From: Actinomycetota bacterium
GTDB taxonomy: Bacteria > Actinomycetota > Thermoleophilia > Gaiellales > Gaiellaceae
Assembly (NCBI GenBank): GCA_020029625.1
Contig: JAIBJP010000001.1
Span: 1-35,239, forward strand
Reading direction: 5' to 3'
DNA length: 35,239 nucleotides
Below the pieces are notes generated by a model. That model was not told where the DNA came from, made no database searches, and worked only from the letters and a program-made list of their open reading frames with translations. Of the stretch, positions 24,761 through 32,449 are shown piece after piece (positions within the stretch are counted from its first letter, which is position 1; every line of letters begins with the position of its first letter). The translations under genes were made by a program, and so were the position numbers.

Positions 24761-25704
24761 GCCTCGAACGCGCGCTCGAGCTGGCCGAGCGGGGTCGCGG
24801 GACGACGCATCCCAACCCGGTCGTGGGCGCCGTCGTCGCCCGGGACGGAGAAGTCGTGGGGGAGGGATGGCACGAGCGCCAAGGCGGGCCGCACGCCGAG
24901 GTGGTTGCCCTCCAGGCGGCGGGAGAAAAGGCGCGCGGCGGGACCCTCTACGTCACGCTCGAGCCGTGTCGAAGCTTCGGCCAGACACCGCCCTGCACGG
25001 CTGCCGTGCTCGCGGCCGGGATCGCAAGAGTGGTCGTGGCCTCGCTGGATCCGAACCCGGGCGCGGCGGGAGGGCTGGAGGAGCTTCGCGCCGCTGCGGT
25101 GGAGGTCGAGCTTGCCGAGGGGAAGCTCGCCGAGCTGGCGCGTCGTCAGAACGAGGCCTGGCGGACCTGGATCGCGCAGGCACGCCCGTTCGTGGCCTAC
25201 AAGGCTGCGATCACGCTCGACGGTCGGGTGACCGTGCCCGGCTCCCGCTGGGTCTCGGGCGAAGAGAGCCGCCGGCGCGTGCACGAGCTGCGGGCGGCCG
25301 TCGATGCCGTCGCCGTCGGGATGGGAGCTGTGCGTGCCGACAATCCTCGGCTCGACGCGCGGGATGTCGATGCGGATCGGCAGCCGCGCCGCCTCGCGTT
25401 CGGGAGCGGGCCGCTCCCGGATGACTCCGAGCTCGAGCTCCTCTCCGGGCCGCTCGAGGAGGAGTTGAGGCGACTGGCGGAGGAAGGCGTGCAGTCGCTT
25501 CTGCTGGAGGGCGGACCGACTCTCGCGACGGCATTCGTTCGAGCCGGACTCGTGGACAAGCTGCTGCTCTTCGTCGCGCCGCGTCTCTCCGGTGCAGGCC
25601 CGCGCTTCCTCGGCGACCTCGGGGCGCCCGTCGACCTCCAGGGCGTGGAGGCGGAGCAGGTCGGAGAGGACGTGCTCCTGACGGCCTACATCCACGAGCC
25701 CTGA
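24757..25704 (+). CDS. ribD: Riboflavin biosynthesis deaminase/reductase
   Basis: RibD carries out the deamination and side-chain reduction of the pyrimidine intermediate. The N-terminal deaminase domain (about 1-145) shows THPNPVVGAVV, the zinc ligands in GGPHAEVVAL and EPCRSFGQTPPC. The C-terminal reductase domain (about 150-315) shows RPFVAYKAAITLDGRV, AVAVGMGAVRADNPRL and SLLLEGGPTLATAFVRAGLV. The length of 315 is slightly short. The start is ATG 24757, overlapping the rpe stop; the track start lies in the rpe shadow. A palindrome follows before ribE. Confidence 0.96.
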   Translation: MSLERALELAERGRGTTHPNPVVGAVVARDGEVVGEGWHERQGGPHAEVVALQAAGEKARGGTLYVTLEPCRSFGQTPPCTAAVLAAGIARVVVASLDPNPGAAGGLEELRAAAVEVELAEGKLAELARRQNEAWRTWIAQARPFVAYKAAITLDGRVTVPGSRWVSGEESRRRVHELRAAVDAVAVGMGAVRADNPRLDARDVDADRQPRRLAFGSGPLPDDSELELLSGPLEEELRRLAEEGVQSLLLEGGPTLATAFVRAGLVDKLLLFVAPRLSGAGPRFLGDLGAPVDLQGVEAEQVGEDVLLTAYIHEP

Positions 25705-25712
25705 AACGGACT

Positions 25713-25806
25713 TTGTGTTTCACGAGCACAATCTTGCGGAGCGCGGAAACATGCCAAGCCGTTGGCCAGAGAGGCCCACGAATGGGCTTGTGCGTGTGAA
25801 ACACAA
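25713..25806. repeat. Palindromic element between ribD and ribE
   Basis: Within the 134-bp gap, TTGTGTTTCAC-GA-GCACAA (25713-25731) pairs with TTGTGC-GT-GTGAAACACAA (25788-25806): 17 pairs around a 2x2 mismatch. Inside are two small hairpins, GCCAA/TTGGC and GCCCA/TGGGC (loop CGAA). It would fold as a branched RNA in the ribE leader or as a cruciform. It has no sequence in common with families 1 or 2. The conserved FMN riboswitch (RFN) boxes are not present, so it is not a recognised flavin sensor. Confidence 0.7.
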
Positions 25807-25838
25807 GCGGTGTGCGACGCCGGGATATCGTTGCTCGG

Positions 25839-26414
25839 ATGTTCACCGGGATCGTCCGAGAGCTGGGCCGCGTCGAGGCCGTCGAGCGTGCTGACCAGGG
25901 GGTACGGCTACGCATCCATGCGCCCGAGACGGCGGTCGGCGTCTCGGGCGGCGATTCGGTCTCCGTCAACGGGGTCTGCCTCACGGTCACCGAGAACGGT
26001 GACGGCGTCCTCGCTTTCGACGCCGTTCCCGAGACGCTTCGCCGCTCCACCCTGGGACGGCTGGAGGAGGGGGGCGATGTGAACATCGAGCCGGCGCTCG
26101 AGGCGGGCGATCCGGTCGGAGGCCATTTCGTCCAGGGCCACGTCGACGGCGTCGGCCGCGTCCGTCGGGTCACCGATGAGGGCCTCGAGATCGAAGCGGG
26201 CCCCGAAATCCTCCGCTACTGCGTTGAGAAGGGCTCGATCGCGGTCGAGGGCGTCAGTCTGACGATCGCAGCGCTCGACGAGGAAGGCTTCACGGTCGCG
26301 CTCGTCCCGCACACGCGCCAAGTGACGACGCTCGGTCGTGTCGTCGAGGGAGACGAGCTGAACCTCGAGGTCGACATGCTCGCCAAATACGTGGAAAAGC
26401 TGGCGGCCCCATAG
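25839..26414 (+). CDS. ribE: Riboflavin synthase, alpha chain
   Basis: Riboflavin synthase dismutates two 6,7-dimethyl-8-ribityllumazine molecules. The 191-residue protein begins with the classic MFTGIVRELG and contains two lumazine-binding repeats. Repeat 1 has GDSVSVNGVCLTVT and repeat 2 has KGSIAVEGVSLTIAAL, with GGHFVQGHVDGVG between. ATG 25839 was chosen over the track start 25812 because MFTGIV is the invariant N-terminus. It lies after the palindrome that separates it from ribD and 19 nt before ribBA. Confidence 0.96.
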   Translation: MFTGIVRELGRVEAVERADQGVRLRIHAPETAVGVSGGDSVSVNGVCLTVTENGDGVLAFDAVPETLRRSTLGRLEEGGDVNIEPALEAGDPVGGHFVQGHVDGVGRVRRVTDEGLEIEAGPEILRYCVEKGSIAVEGVSLTIAALDEEGFTVALVPHTRQVTTLGRVVEGDELNLEVDMLAKYVEKLAAP

Positions 26415-26433
26415 CTCGCGTTACGATTCCCTT

Positions 26434-27687
26434 GTGACCCAGACCGCCACCGAAACGCCCTTCGCCACAATCGAGGAAGCGCTCGAGGACGTCCGGCAGG
26501 GCAAGTTCGTCGTGGTCGTCGATGCAGCCGACCGCGAGAACGAGGGCGACCTCACCATCGCCGCTCAGTTCGCGACGCCGGAGGCGGTCAACTTCATGGC
26601 CACGCACGGTCGCGGGCTGATCTGCCTCTGTCTGACGGACGAGCGCTGCGACGAGCTGGCGCTGGAGCAGATGACCGATCGAAACGAGACTCCGTTCGGC
26701 ACCGCCTTCACCGTGTCGATCGAAGCCCGCGAGGGCGTCTCCACCGGGATCTCCGCCCAGGACCGGGCCCGCACGATCCAGGTTGCCATCGACCCGAGCA
26801 AGGGTCCCGAGGACCTCGTCCAGCCCGGCCACGTCTTCCCCCTTCGCGCCCGTGCCGGCGGCGTCCTCCAGCGGGCCGGGCAGACCGAGGCGGCCGTCGA
26901 CCTCGCGCGCCTCGCGGGCCTCAATCCCGCGGGCGTCGTCTGCGAGGTGATGAAGGACGACGGGACGATGGCGCGCGTGCCCGACCTCGTCGAGTACTGC
27001 GCCCGCCACGACCTCAAGATGATCACGGTCGAAGACCTGATCGAGTACCGCCGGCGCACCGAGAAGCTGGTGGAGCGGATGACCTCGGTCCGCCTCCCGA
27101 CGGCCTACGGGGACTTCAGCGCGATCGCCTTCCGGGAGAAGCTGACGGGCAAGCATCACGTCGCGCTCGTCAAGGGACACGTCGAGGGCGAGGAGGACGT
27201 TCTCGTCCGCGTCCATTCGGAGTGCCTGACCGGAGACGTCTTCCACTCGCTCCGCTGCGACTGCGGCGAGCAGCTCGAGCAGGCGCTCGCGCGGATCGGC
27301 TCCGAGGAGCGGGGAGTAGTCCTCTACATGGCGCAGGAGGGCCGCGGCATCGGCCTCCTCAACAAATTGAAGGCCTACGAGCTCCAGGAGAACGGGATGG
27401 ACACCGTCGAGGCCAACCTCGAGCTCGGTTTTCCGCCCGACATGCGCGAATACGGGATCGGCAACCAGATCCTCGCCGATCTCGGGCTCTCGACGATTCG
27501 AATCCTCACGAACAACCCGAAGAAGATCACGGGCATCGAAGGCTTCGGCCTGACCGTGGTCGAGCAGGTGCCGATCGAGATCTCGCCGAACGACGAGAAC
27601 CGCGGCTACTTGGAGACCAAGCGCACGAAGCTCGGCCACCGGCTCCACCACCAGGACCTCCGCTTCGAGGAGCCCGAGGGCGAGTGA
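26434..27687 (+). CDS. ribBA: Bifunctional DHBP synthase / GTP cyclohydrolase II
   Basis: One protein makes both riboflavin precursors. The N-terminal 3,4-dihydroxy-2-butanone-4-phosphate synthase (about 1-205) shows DAADRENEGDLTIAAQFATP and the HVFPLRARAGGVLQRAGQTE loop. The C-terminal GTP cyclohydrolase II (about 210-417) shows the zinc triad CLTGDVFHSLRCDCG, GRGIGLLNKLKAYELQ and LTNNPKKITGIEGFGL. The length of 417 is standard. GTG 26434 is the start; the stop overlaps ribH by GTGA. Confidence 0.97.
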   Translation: MTQTATETPFATIEEALEDVRQGKFVVVVDAADRENEGDLTIAAQFATPEAVNFMATHGRGLICLCLTDERCDELALEQMTDRNETPFGTAFTVSIEAREGVSTGISAQDRARTIQVAIDPSKGPEDLVQPGHVFPLRARAGGVLQRAGQTEAAVDLARLAGLNPAGVVCEVMKDDGTMARVPDLVEYCARHDLKMITVEDLIEYRRRTEKLVERMTSVRLPTAYGDFSAIAFREKLTGKHHVALVKGHVEGEEDVLVRVHSECLTGDVFHSLRCDCGEQLEQALARIGSEERGVVLYMAQEGRGIGLLNKLKAYELQENGMDTVEANLELGFPPDMREYGIGNQILADLGLSTIRILTNNPKKITGIEGFGLTVVEQVPIEISPNDENRGYLETKRTKLGHRLHHQDLRFEEPEGE

Positions 27688-28217
27688 CGGAACGCGCTGT
27701 CGAGCACGCGGCCGGCGAGCTCCGCATCCCCGAGGGGGTCGGCGTGTACATGGGGTCGCCGAACGGCGCCCGCCGCTCGGTCGGGATCGTCGTCGGGCGC
27801 TTCAACGGGAACATCACGTCGCGGCTCCTGGACGGTGCGCTGGAGGCGCTCGGAGAGGCAGGGGTTCCGCGGGAGCGCATCGACGTGATGCCGGTCCCCG
27901 GAGCCTTCGAGCTTCCGCTGGGAGCGATGGCCCTCGCCAAGACACGCCGCTACGCCTGCGTGATCGCTCTGGGCTGCGTGATCCGGGGAGACACCCCGCA
28001 CTTCGAGTACGTCGCCGGCGAGGCGGCGAGCGGGCTCCAGCTCGCGGGGCTCGAGACGGGCGTCCCCGTCGCCTTCGGCCTGCTCACTTGCGACAGCCGC
28101 CGGCAGGCCGAGGAGCGGGCTGGAGGCGAGAAGGGCAACAAGGGCGCCGAAGCCGCGCGCACGGCCCTCGAGATGGCGGACACGCTCTCGCGCCTGCGTG
28201 CCTCGATCCCGCGCTAG
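27684..28217 (+). CDS. ribH: 6,7-dimethyl-8-ribityllumazine synthase
   Basis: RibH condenses the RibD and RibB products to lumazine, often as a 60-mer shell. The 177-residue protein has VGIVVGRFNGNITSRLLDGA, VPGAFELPLGAMALA, ALGCVIRGDTPHFEYVAGEA (with the catalytic His) and GVPVAFGLLTCDSRRQAEER, where many homologues read FGVLT. The GTG start overlaps the ribBA stop; the track start lies in its shadow. The N-terminal ~35 residues are longer than in some homologues. The C-terminal KGNKGAEAARTALEMADTL is normal. Confidence 0.96.
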   Translation: MTERAVEHAAGELRIPEGVGVYMGSPNGARRSVGIVVGRFNGNITSRLLDGALEALGEAGVPRERIDVMPVPGAFELPLGAMALAKTRRYACVIALGCVIRGDTPHFEYVAGEAASGLQLAGLETGVPVAFGLLTCDSRRQAEERAGGEKGNKGAEAARTALEMADTLSRLRASIPR

Positions 28218-28236
28218 GCACTCGGGAGGCGCTGGC

Positions 28237-28242
28237 TATACT
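28237..28242 (+). promoter_or_regulatory. Possible -10 box for the rpmB operon
   Basis: TATACT lies 12 nt before the rpmB ATG, in the 37-nt gap after ribH, and matches TATAAT at five of six positions. No good -35 is visible. It would start a new short-leader transcript for rpmB-fakA and following genes. Confidence 0.4.
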
Positions 28243-28254
28243 CAGCCGCTGACC

Positions 28255-28446
28255 ATGTCGAAGGTATGCGCATTCTGTGGGAAGGCCCCCGGCTTCGGTC
28301 ATAACCGGAGCCACTCGATGGTGGCGACGAAGCGACGGTTCAACCCGAACCTCCAGCGTGTGCGCATCCTCGTCGACGGGGTCCCGCGCCGGAGCTACGT
28401 CTGCGCGCGTTGCCTGAAGTCGGGCAAGGTTCAGAAGGCGCTCTAG
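28255..28446 (+). CDS. rpmB: 50S ribosomal protein L28
   Basis: This 63-residue protein starts MSKVCAFCGKAPGFGHNRSH and ends YVCARCLKSGKVQKAL. The two CxxC pairs form the zinc ribbon of the C+ form of L28. NPNLQRVRILVDG is the family core. ATG 28255 follows a TATACT box; the longer track ORF reaches back into ribH. The rpmB, fakA, recG, rsmD order is familiar in Gram-positive bacteria, here with three extra genes inserted. Confidence 0.97.
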   Translation: MSKVCAFCGKAPGFGHNRSHSMVATKRRFNPNLQRVRILVDGVPRRSYVCARCLKSGKVQKAL

Positions 28447-29978
28447 CCCCGCTGGCTCTCGCGCGGGCGGCGTTGGCCGCCCTCGAGGCGAGCAGGCAGC
28501 GGATCGACGATCTCAACGTCTACCCGGTCCCGGACGGGGACACGGGGACGAACATGACCGAGACCGCGCGAGCCGTCGTCTCGGCGCTCGAGCGCGGTGA
28601 GACGGACGTCGTGCGGGCCTCGCTCATGGGCGCGCGCGGCAACTCCGGGGTGATCCTCTCTCAGATCGTGCGTGGTGCGGTGGGCGCGCTGCCAGAGGAC
28701 GAGATCGACGCGCAGGTCCTCGCCCAAGCGCTGCGCGGCGCCAGCGACGCCGCGTACGCGGCTGTGCGGAACCCGCAGGAAGGGACAATGCTCACCGTCA
28801 TTCGCGAGCTGGCCGAGAAGGCTGAGGAGCTCGCCGCCGGTGGCGTCCCCCCCGACGAAGCTCTCGCCAAGCTCGTCGAGCACGGCGAGGCCGCTCTCGC
28901 CCGCACGCCGCAGCAGCTGGACGTTCTACGGCAAGCGGGAGTCGTCGACGCGGGGGGAGCAGGCGTCGTGGAGATCCTGCGCGGGATCGCGGCCCTTGTC
29001 CGCGGAGAGCCGCTCCCGGAGGGCCGCTCAGGCACCGGAGCGCTCCCGCTCGAGGCGGTGCACCTGGAGCCGTCCAAGTACCGCTATTGCACCTCCTTCT
29101 TCGTCGAGGGCGATGCAGTCGATCCGGAAGACTTCGAGGCGAAGCTCTCCGAGTTGGGCGATTCGCTGCTCGTCGTGGGCGCTCCGGGAGCGGTGAAGGC
29201 GCACGTGCACACGGATGACCCCGGGCGGGCCCTCGCACTCGCCACGGCCGCCGGCGAGGTCGAGGAAGTCGACATCAAGAACATGCACGTGCAGACCGCT
29301 CAGCGGACGCAGCGGCTCGAGCGGGAGGCCGGCGTCACCGGAGCAATCGCAGTCGTCGTCGGGGATGGGAACCGCCGGCTCTTCGAGAGCCTGGGCGCCG
29401 TTTGCGTGGACGGCGGCGAGACGATGAATCCCTCCACCGCCGACATCGCGGAGGCCATCGAATCGGTGCCCGAGAGCGCTGCGATCGTGCTTCCCAACTC
29501 AAAGAACGTCGTTTTGGCGGCCGAGCAGGCAGCGGAGTCAGTCGACAAGGAAGTGCTAGTCGTCCCGACGCACTCGCTCCAAGCCGGCCTAAGCGCTCTC
29601 GTCGCCTACGACGCAAAGCGACCGGCGGACGAGAACGCCATCGCCATGGCGGAAGCGGCGGCGGCGGTTCGGAGCGGCGCCGTTGCCCGGGCCTCCCGTA
29701 GCGCCTCGATGGGGCCGGTCGACGTCGAGCAGGGCCAGCTTCTCGGCCTCGTGGAAGGGGAGCCCCTCACGGCCGGCCCCGCGCTCGACCCCGTTGCGCG
29801 CGAGGTCGTCGAGCGGCTCTTACAGGCGGATCCCGAGGTGCTGACGATCCTCCTCGGTGAGGAAGCCGGCGACACCGATACGCTCGTCGACGGGATCCGA
29901 ACAGCACATCCGGGGCTCGAGGTCGAGGTGCACGAAGGCGGCCAGCCCCACTACGCGCTTCTGTTCGGAGCAGAATGA
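28410..29978 (+). CDS. fakA: DAK2-domain protein, fatty acid kinase subunit FakA-like
   Basis: FakA is the ATP-binding subunit that phosphorylates fatty acids presented by FakB (DegV-family) proteins. The N-terminal DAK2 domain has IDDLNVYPVPDGDTGTNMTE, GARGNSGVILSQIVRG and VVDAGGAGVVEIL, which supply the Mg-ATP ligands. The middle and C-terminal parts (SLLVVGAPGAVKAHVHTDDP, AIVLPNSKNVVLAAEQA) match the YloV/FakA family. TTG 28410 gives the family-length N-terminal helix but overlaps rpmB by 37 nt; TTG 28473 is the alternative. A DegV-type partner is encoded two genes downstream, which supports the assignment. Confidence 0.88.
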   Translation: MPEVGQGSEGALAPLALARAALAALEASRQRIDDLNVYPVPDGDTGTNMTETARAVVSALERGETDVVRASLMGARGNSGVILSQIVRGAVGALPEDEIDAQVLAQALRGASDAAYAAVRNPQEGTMLTVIRELAEKAEELAAGGVPPDEALAKLVEHGEAALARTPQQLDVLRQAGVVDAGGAGVVEILRGIAALVRGEPLPEGRSGTGALPLEAVHLEPSKYRYCTSFFVEGDAVDPEDFEAKLSELGDSLLVVGAPGAVKAHVHTDDPGRALALATAAGEVEEVDIKNMHVQTAQRTQRLEREAGVTGAIAVVVGDGNRRLFESLGAVCVDGGETMNPSTADIAEAIESVPESAAIVLPNSKNVVLAAEQAAESVDKEVLVVPTHSLQAGLSALVAYDAKRPADENAIAMAEAAAAVRSGAVARASRSASMGPVDVEQGQLLGLVEGEPLTAGPALDPVAREVVERLLQADPEVLTILLGEEAGDTDTLVDGIRTAHPGLEVEVHEGGQPHYALLFGAE

Positions 29979-29994
29979 GCCGATACTTCGAGCC

Positions 29995-30390
29995 ATGGCG
30001 GGCGGCGAGCCCATCGAAGTCGTCCTCGTGGAGGACAACGACATCTTCCGCGAGGCGCTCGAGCTGATGCTCGAGGTGACCCCTGACATTCGCGTGGTGG
30101 CCGCGGTGGGCGACGGCGAAGCGGCACTCGAGGTGTGCCCGCGCATCGATCCCGACGTCGTCCTCGTCGACTACAGGCTCCCGGGCCTCGACGGCGTCGA
30201 GACGACCGCCGGGCTGCGATCCGTGTGCCCCGGCCTGTCGGTCGTCGTCTTGACGGCGGCGGCGGAGACGGGCGAGATTCAGGCCCTCATGGAGGCTGGC
30301 GCCGTGGCGTGCCTAACCAAGGACCGGGGGCTCGAGGAGATCGTCGGCGCCATTCGCGAGGCAGCCGGCCGCGGTGCGGCTATCGGCTGA
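29995..30390 (+). CDS. Stand-alone response-regulator receiver (REC) protein
   Basis: This 131-residue protein is a single CheY-like domain. It has acidic pair Glu13/Asp14 (VLVEDND), phosphoacceptor Asp59 in VLVDYRLPGLDG, Thr87 (VVVLTAAA) and Lys109 (CLTKD). No DNA-binding or enzymatic output domain follows. The start is ATG 29995, 16 nt after the fakA stop; the track start lies in fakA. The stop is overlapped by the degV start (17 nt). No histidine kinase is encoded in the window, so its kinase and target are unknown; context suggests a tie to fatty acid kinase. Confidence 0.87.
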   Translation: MAGGEPIEVVLVEDNDIFREALELMLEVTPDIRVVAAVGDGEAALEVCPRIDPDVVLVDYRLPGLDGVETTAGLRSVCPGLSVVVLTAAAETGEIQALMEAGAVACLTKDRGLEEIVGAIREAAGRGAAIG

Positions 30391-31237
30391 GAACACAGCT
30401 GTCGTCCTCGACTCGACGGCCGATCTGCCGGACCCTCGAGCGCGCCACCTCAACTGGCGCCTGGTGCCCCTCTACGTGCGCTTCGGCGAGGAGACGTTCC
30501 GGGAGTACGTTGACATCTCGGCGGAGGATTTTTATCGGAGGTTACGAGCAAGCTCGCAACCTCCGAAGTCATCTCAACCTTCTCCCGCCGACTTTGAAGA
30601 AGTCTTCGGTTCCCTCTCGGAATACGAACGGATCCTCTGTGTCGTCCTTTCCTCCAAGATCTCCGGGACGTACGAGAGCGCGCGCTTGGCGGCGGAACCG
30701 GCCGGCGAGCGCGTCAAGGTGATCGACTCGGGCGTGACTTCGGGCGGGACGGTTATCCTTGCCGACGCGATTCAGCGCCGCCTCGACCGGGGAACCGAGG
30801 AGAAAGAGATCGACGCGCTCGTGGACCGCTTCAAGCGTGAACGCGGGCTCCTCTTCACGGTCGACACGCTCGAGTACCTGATCAGGGGCGGCCGGATCGG
30901 CAAGGCGGCCGGCCTCGCGGGCCAGCTGCTGTCCGTCAAACCGATCCTCGTGCTCGACGAGGGCGAAGTGGCCCCGCTCAAGCGCGTCCGGGGGCGGAGG
31001 AAGGCAATCGCGGAAATGGAGCGGCTCTTCGTCGAGGGATCGCAGGACGGTTCGGGACTGCATGTCGGCGTCGCCCACGCCGATGCCCAGGAGGATTGTG
31101 ACGAGCTCGCTGGGCGCGTGCGCGCAGCCCGCCCGCACGCAGCGCTCGACCTCGTCCTGACGCTCGGGCCGGTGATCGGGACGCACGGCGGGCCCGGCAC
31201 GCTGGGTCTCTTTTGGTTTCAGGACGAGTCCGGCTAA
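30374..31237 (+). CDS. degV: DegV-family fatty-acid-binding protein (FakB-like)
   Basis: DegV/FakB proteins bind a fatty acid and present its carboxylate to FakA. The 287-residue protein shows VVLDSTADLPD at the N-terminus, SSKISGTYESARLAAE (the conserved Ser/Thr loop), VDTLEYLIRGGRIGKAAGLA, LLSVKPILVLDEGEV and GPVIGTHGGPGTLG, all family marks. GTG 30374 lies inside the REC gene. The loop RASSQPPKSSQPSPADF is normal for the family but is encoded by a near-perfect DNA hairpin. Confidence 0.93.
   Translation: MRLSAENTAVVLDSTADLPDPRARHLNWRLVPLYVRFGEETFREYVDISAEDFYRRLRASSQPPKSSQPSPADFEEVFGSLSEYERILCVVLSSKISGTYESARLAAEPAGERVKVIDSGVTSGGTVILADAIQRRLDRGTEEKEIDALVDRFKRERGLLFTVDTLEYLIRGGRIGKAAGLAGQLLSVKPILVLDEGEVAPLKRVRGRRKAIAEMERLFVEGSQDGSGLHVGVAHADAQEDCDELAGRVRAARPHAALDLVLTLGPVIGTHGGPGTLGLFWFQDESG
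30535..30566. repeat. Short near-perfect hairpin inside degV
   Basis: TCGGAGGTTACGAGC (30535-30549) and GCTCGCAACCTCCGA (30552-30566) pair over 15 positions with a single A-C mismatch and a 2-nt AA gap. It lies within the degV reading frame, in the codons for the loop after DFYRRLR. The arm does not match families 1 or 2. Confidence 0.75.
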
Positions 31238-31249
31238 CGTAGCTGCCTC

Positions 31250-32170
31250 GTGCAGCATCTGGCTCATTGGGACGACGTCGAAGGGGTTCGTCGCGAAGCC
31301 GGTCACTTGGCCGGCACATGGCGCGACCTCGGGAGCGCCACCGGCACCTGGAGTGTCGGCCTGCAACGGATCGAGATCGACCCGGGCAAGTGGTCGACAC
31401 CCGCTCATGCCGAACTCGTCGAGGAGGAGATCTTCTTCGTGCTCGGCGGCTCCGGGATCTCCTGGCAGGACGGCGAGACGTACGAGGTCGGAGAGGGCGA
31501 CTGTCTCGTCCATCTCGCAGCCGAGGAGGCGCACACACTCAGGGCGGGTCCTGACGGCCTCGATGTTCTCGCCTTTGGAATGCGGGCTTATCCGGCCGGA
31601 ACTCTTCTCCCGCGGGCCGGCCTGGTCCGCATGGACCCGGCCACCGTCGATGCCTCGCCGGATCAACGGCGTCCGTGGGAGCGCGAGGCTGCGGCAGGTG
31701 AGCCCGAAGTGGGGGACTTCTCCGACCGGCCGAAGAGGATCGTCCATTTCGCCGCCGCGGACTTCCTCGAGGTGCGGGCGTCTCTGGATCGCGACCTGGG
31801 AAGGAGCGCCGGCTCCGAGCGAACCGGGCTTTGCCATGTGACGGTGGCCGCCGGGAAGCAGGGGGCGCCGCACCATTGCCACTCCGCCGAAGAGGAGATT
31901 TTCGTGATTCTGGACGGCGGTGGGACGCTCTACCTCGGTGACGAAGAGCACGCTGTCCGCGCGGGACACGTCCTCGGGCGGCCGCCGGGCACCGGCGTAG
32001 CCCACTCGTTTCGAGCCGGCGACGAGGGTATGACGTATCTCGCCTACGGAACCCGCGACACGAATGACATCGCGTACTACCCGCGTTCGAACAAGGTCAA
32101 CTTCCGCGGGATCAAGCTGATCGGCCGCATCGAGCGCCTGGATTACTGGGACGGCGAGCCGCCCGAGTGA
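31250..32170 (+). CDS. Two-domain cupin protein
   Basis: This 306-residue protein has two cupin barrels. Barrel 1 (about 35-115) carries PAHAELVEEEIFFVLGGSG and GDCLVHLAAEEAHTLRAG. Barrel 2 (about 200-285) carries GAPHHCHSAEEEIFVILDGG and PPGTGVAHSFRAGDEG. Barrel 2 keeps the HxH...E...H metal ligands; barrel 1 has a single His in its first motif and may be non-metal. Bicupins include dioxygenases, isomerases and oxalate enzymes, so the reaction is open. GTG 31250 is 12 nt after degV. The gene ends at a family 2 repeat. Confidence 0.82.
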   Translation: MQHLAHWDDVEGVRREAGHLAGTWRDLGSATGTWSVGLQRIEIDPGKWSTPAHAELVEEEIFFVLGGSGISWQDGETYEVGEGDCLVHLAAEEAHTLRAGPDGLDVLAFGMRAYPAGTLLPRAGLVRMDPATVDASPDQRRPWEREAAAGEPEVGDFSDRPKRIVHFAAADFLEVRASLDRDLGRSAGSERTGLCHVTVAAGKQGAPHHCHSAEEEIFVILDGGGTLYLGDEEHAVRAGHVLGRPPGTGVAHSFRAGDEGMTYLAYGTRDTNDIAYYPRSNKVNFRGIKLIGRIERLDYWDGEPPE

Positions 32171-32172
32171 CA

Positions 32173-32337
32173 TCGCACTCCTGAACGGCATGGCCCCGCC
32201 CGGCGAAGCCCGGCTACGCCCACGCCTGACTCAGCTGGCTGCAGGATGCTGCGCCCGCGGCGCTAGGCCGTGCTACTTGCACTGTCCGTCGCCCCTCGGG
32301 CTTGCCTCCTTGGCCAGCGGCGCCCCAGAAGCGCGAG
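32173..32337. repeat. Fold-back repeat family 2, long copy (165 bp)
   Basis: The ends TCGCACTCCTG (32173-32183) and CAGAAGCGCGA (to 32336) are inverted copies with two differences. Inward, TGGCC, then GGCGAAGCCCG against CGGGCTTGCC, also pair. The reverse complement aligns with the recG insert along its whole length; in one 41-nt ungapped block ending CAGTGCAA I count 30 identities. It overlaps the 3' half of the minus-strand small ORF and supplies that ORF's TAG. It fills the gap between the cupin gene and recG. Confidence 0.75.
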
Positions 32338-32443
32338 TCGTCTCGGACGGCGGGCCCGAGGACTGAAGCTCGGCGAGGCGAGCGCGCACCGCGTCCGCCG
32401 AAAGCCCGAAGACGATGGTTACGGTCTTACGGCTCTTGGCCAC
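32273..32443 (-). CDS. Small hypothetical protein (56 aa)
   Basis: From GTG 32443 the minus strand encodes 56 residues beginning VAKSRKTVTIVFGLSADAVR and ARLAELQSSGPPSE, a short beta strand plus helix with gene-like character. The last ~20 residues (TTRASGAPLAKEASPRGDGQ, then CK) come from the family 2 repeat and are probably not part of the original protein. TACACT on the minus strand 6 nt before the GTG suggests a leaderless transcript. I recognise no family. Confidence 0.5.
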   Translation of the reverse strand: MAKSRKTVTIVFGLSADAVRARLAELQSSGPPSETTRASGAPLAKEASPRGDGQCK

Positions 32444-32449
32444 GCGCCG

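Noticed and set aside
25705-25838. FMN (RFN) riboswitch before ribE
   Set aside because: The conserved RFN boxes (GGGTGAAATTCCC-like and CCGGCGGT-like) are not present; only the palindrome described above is seen.
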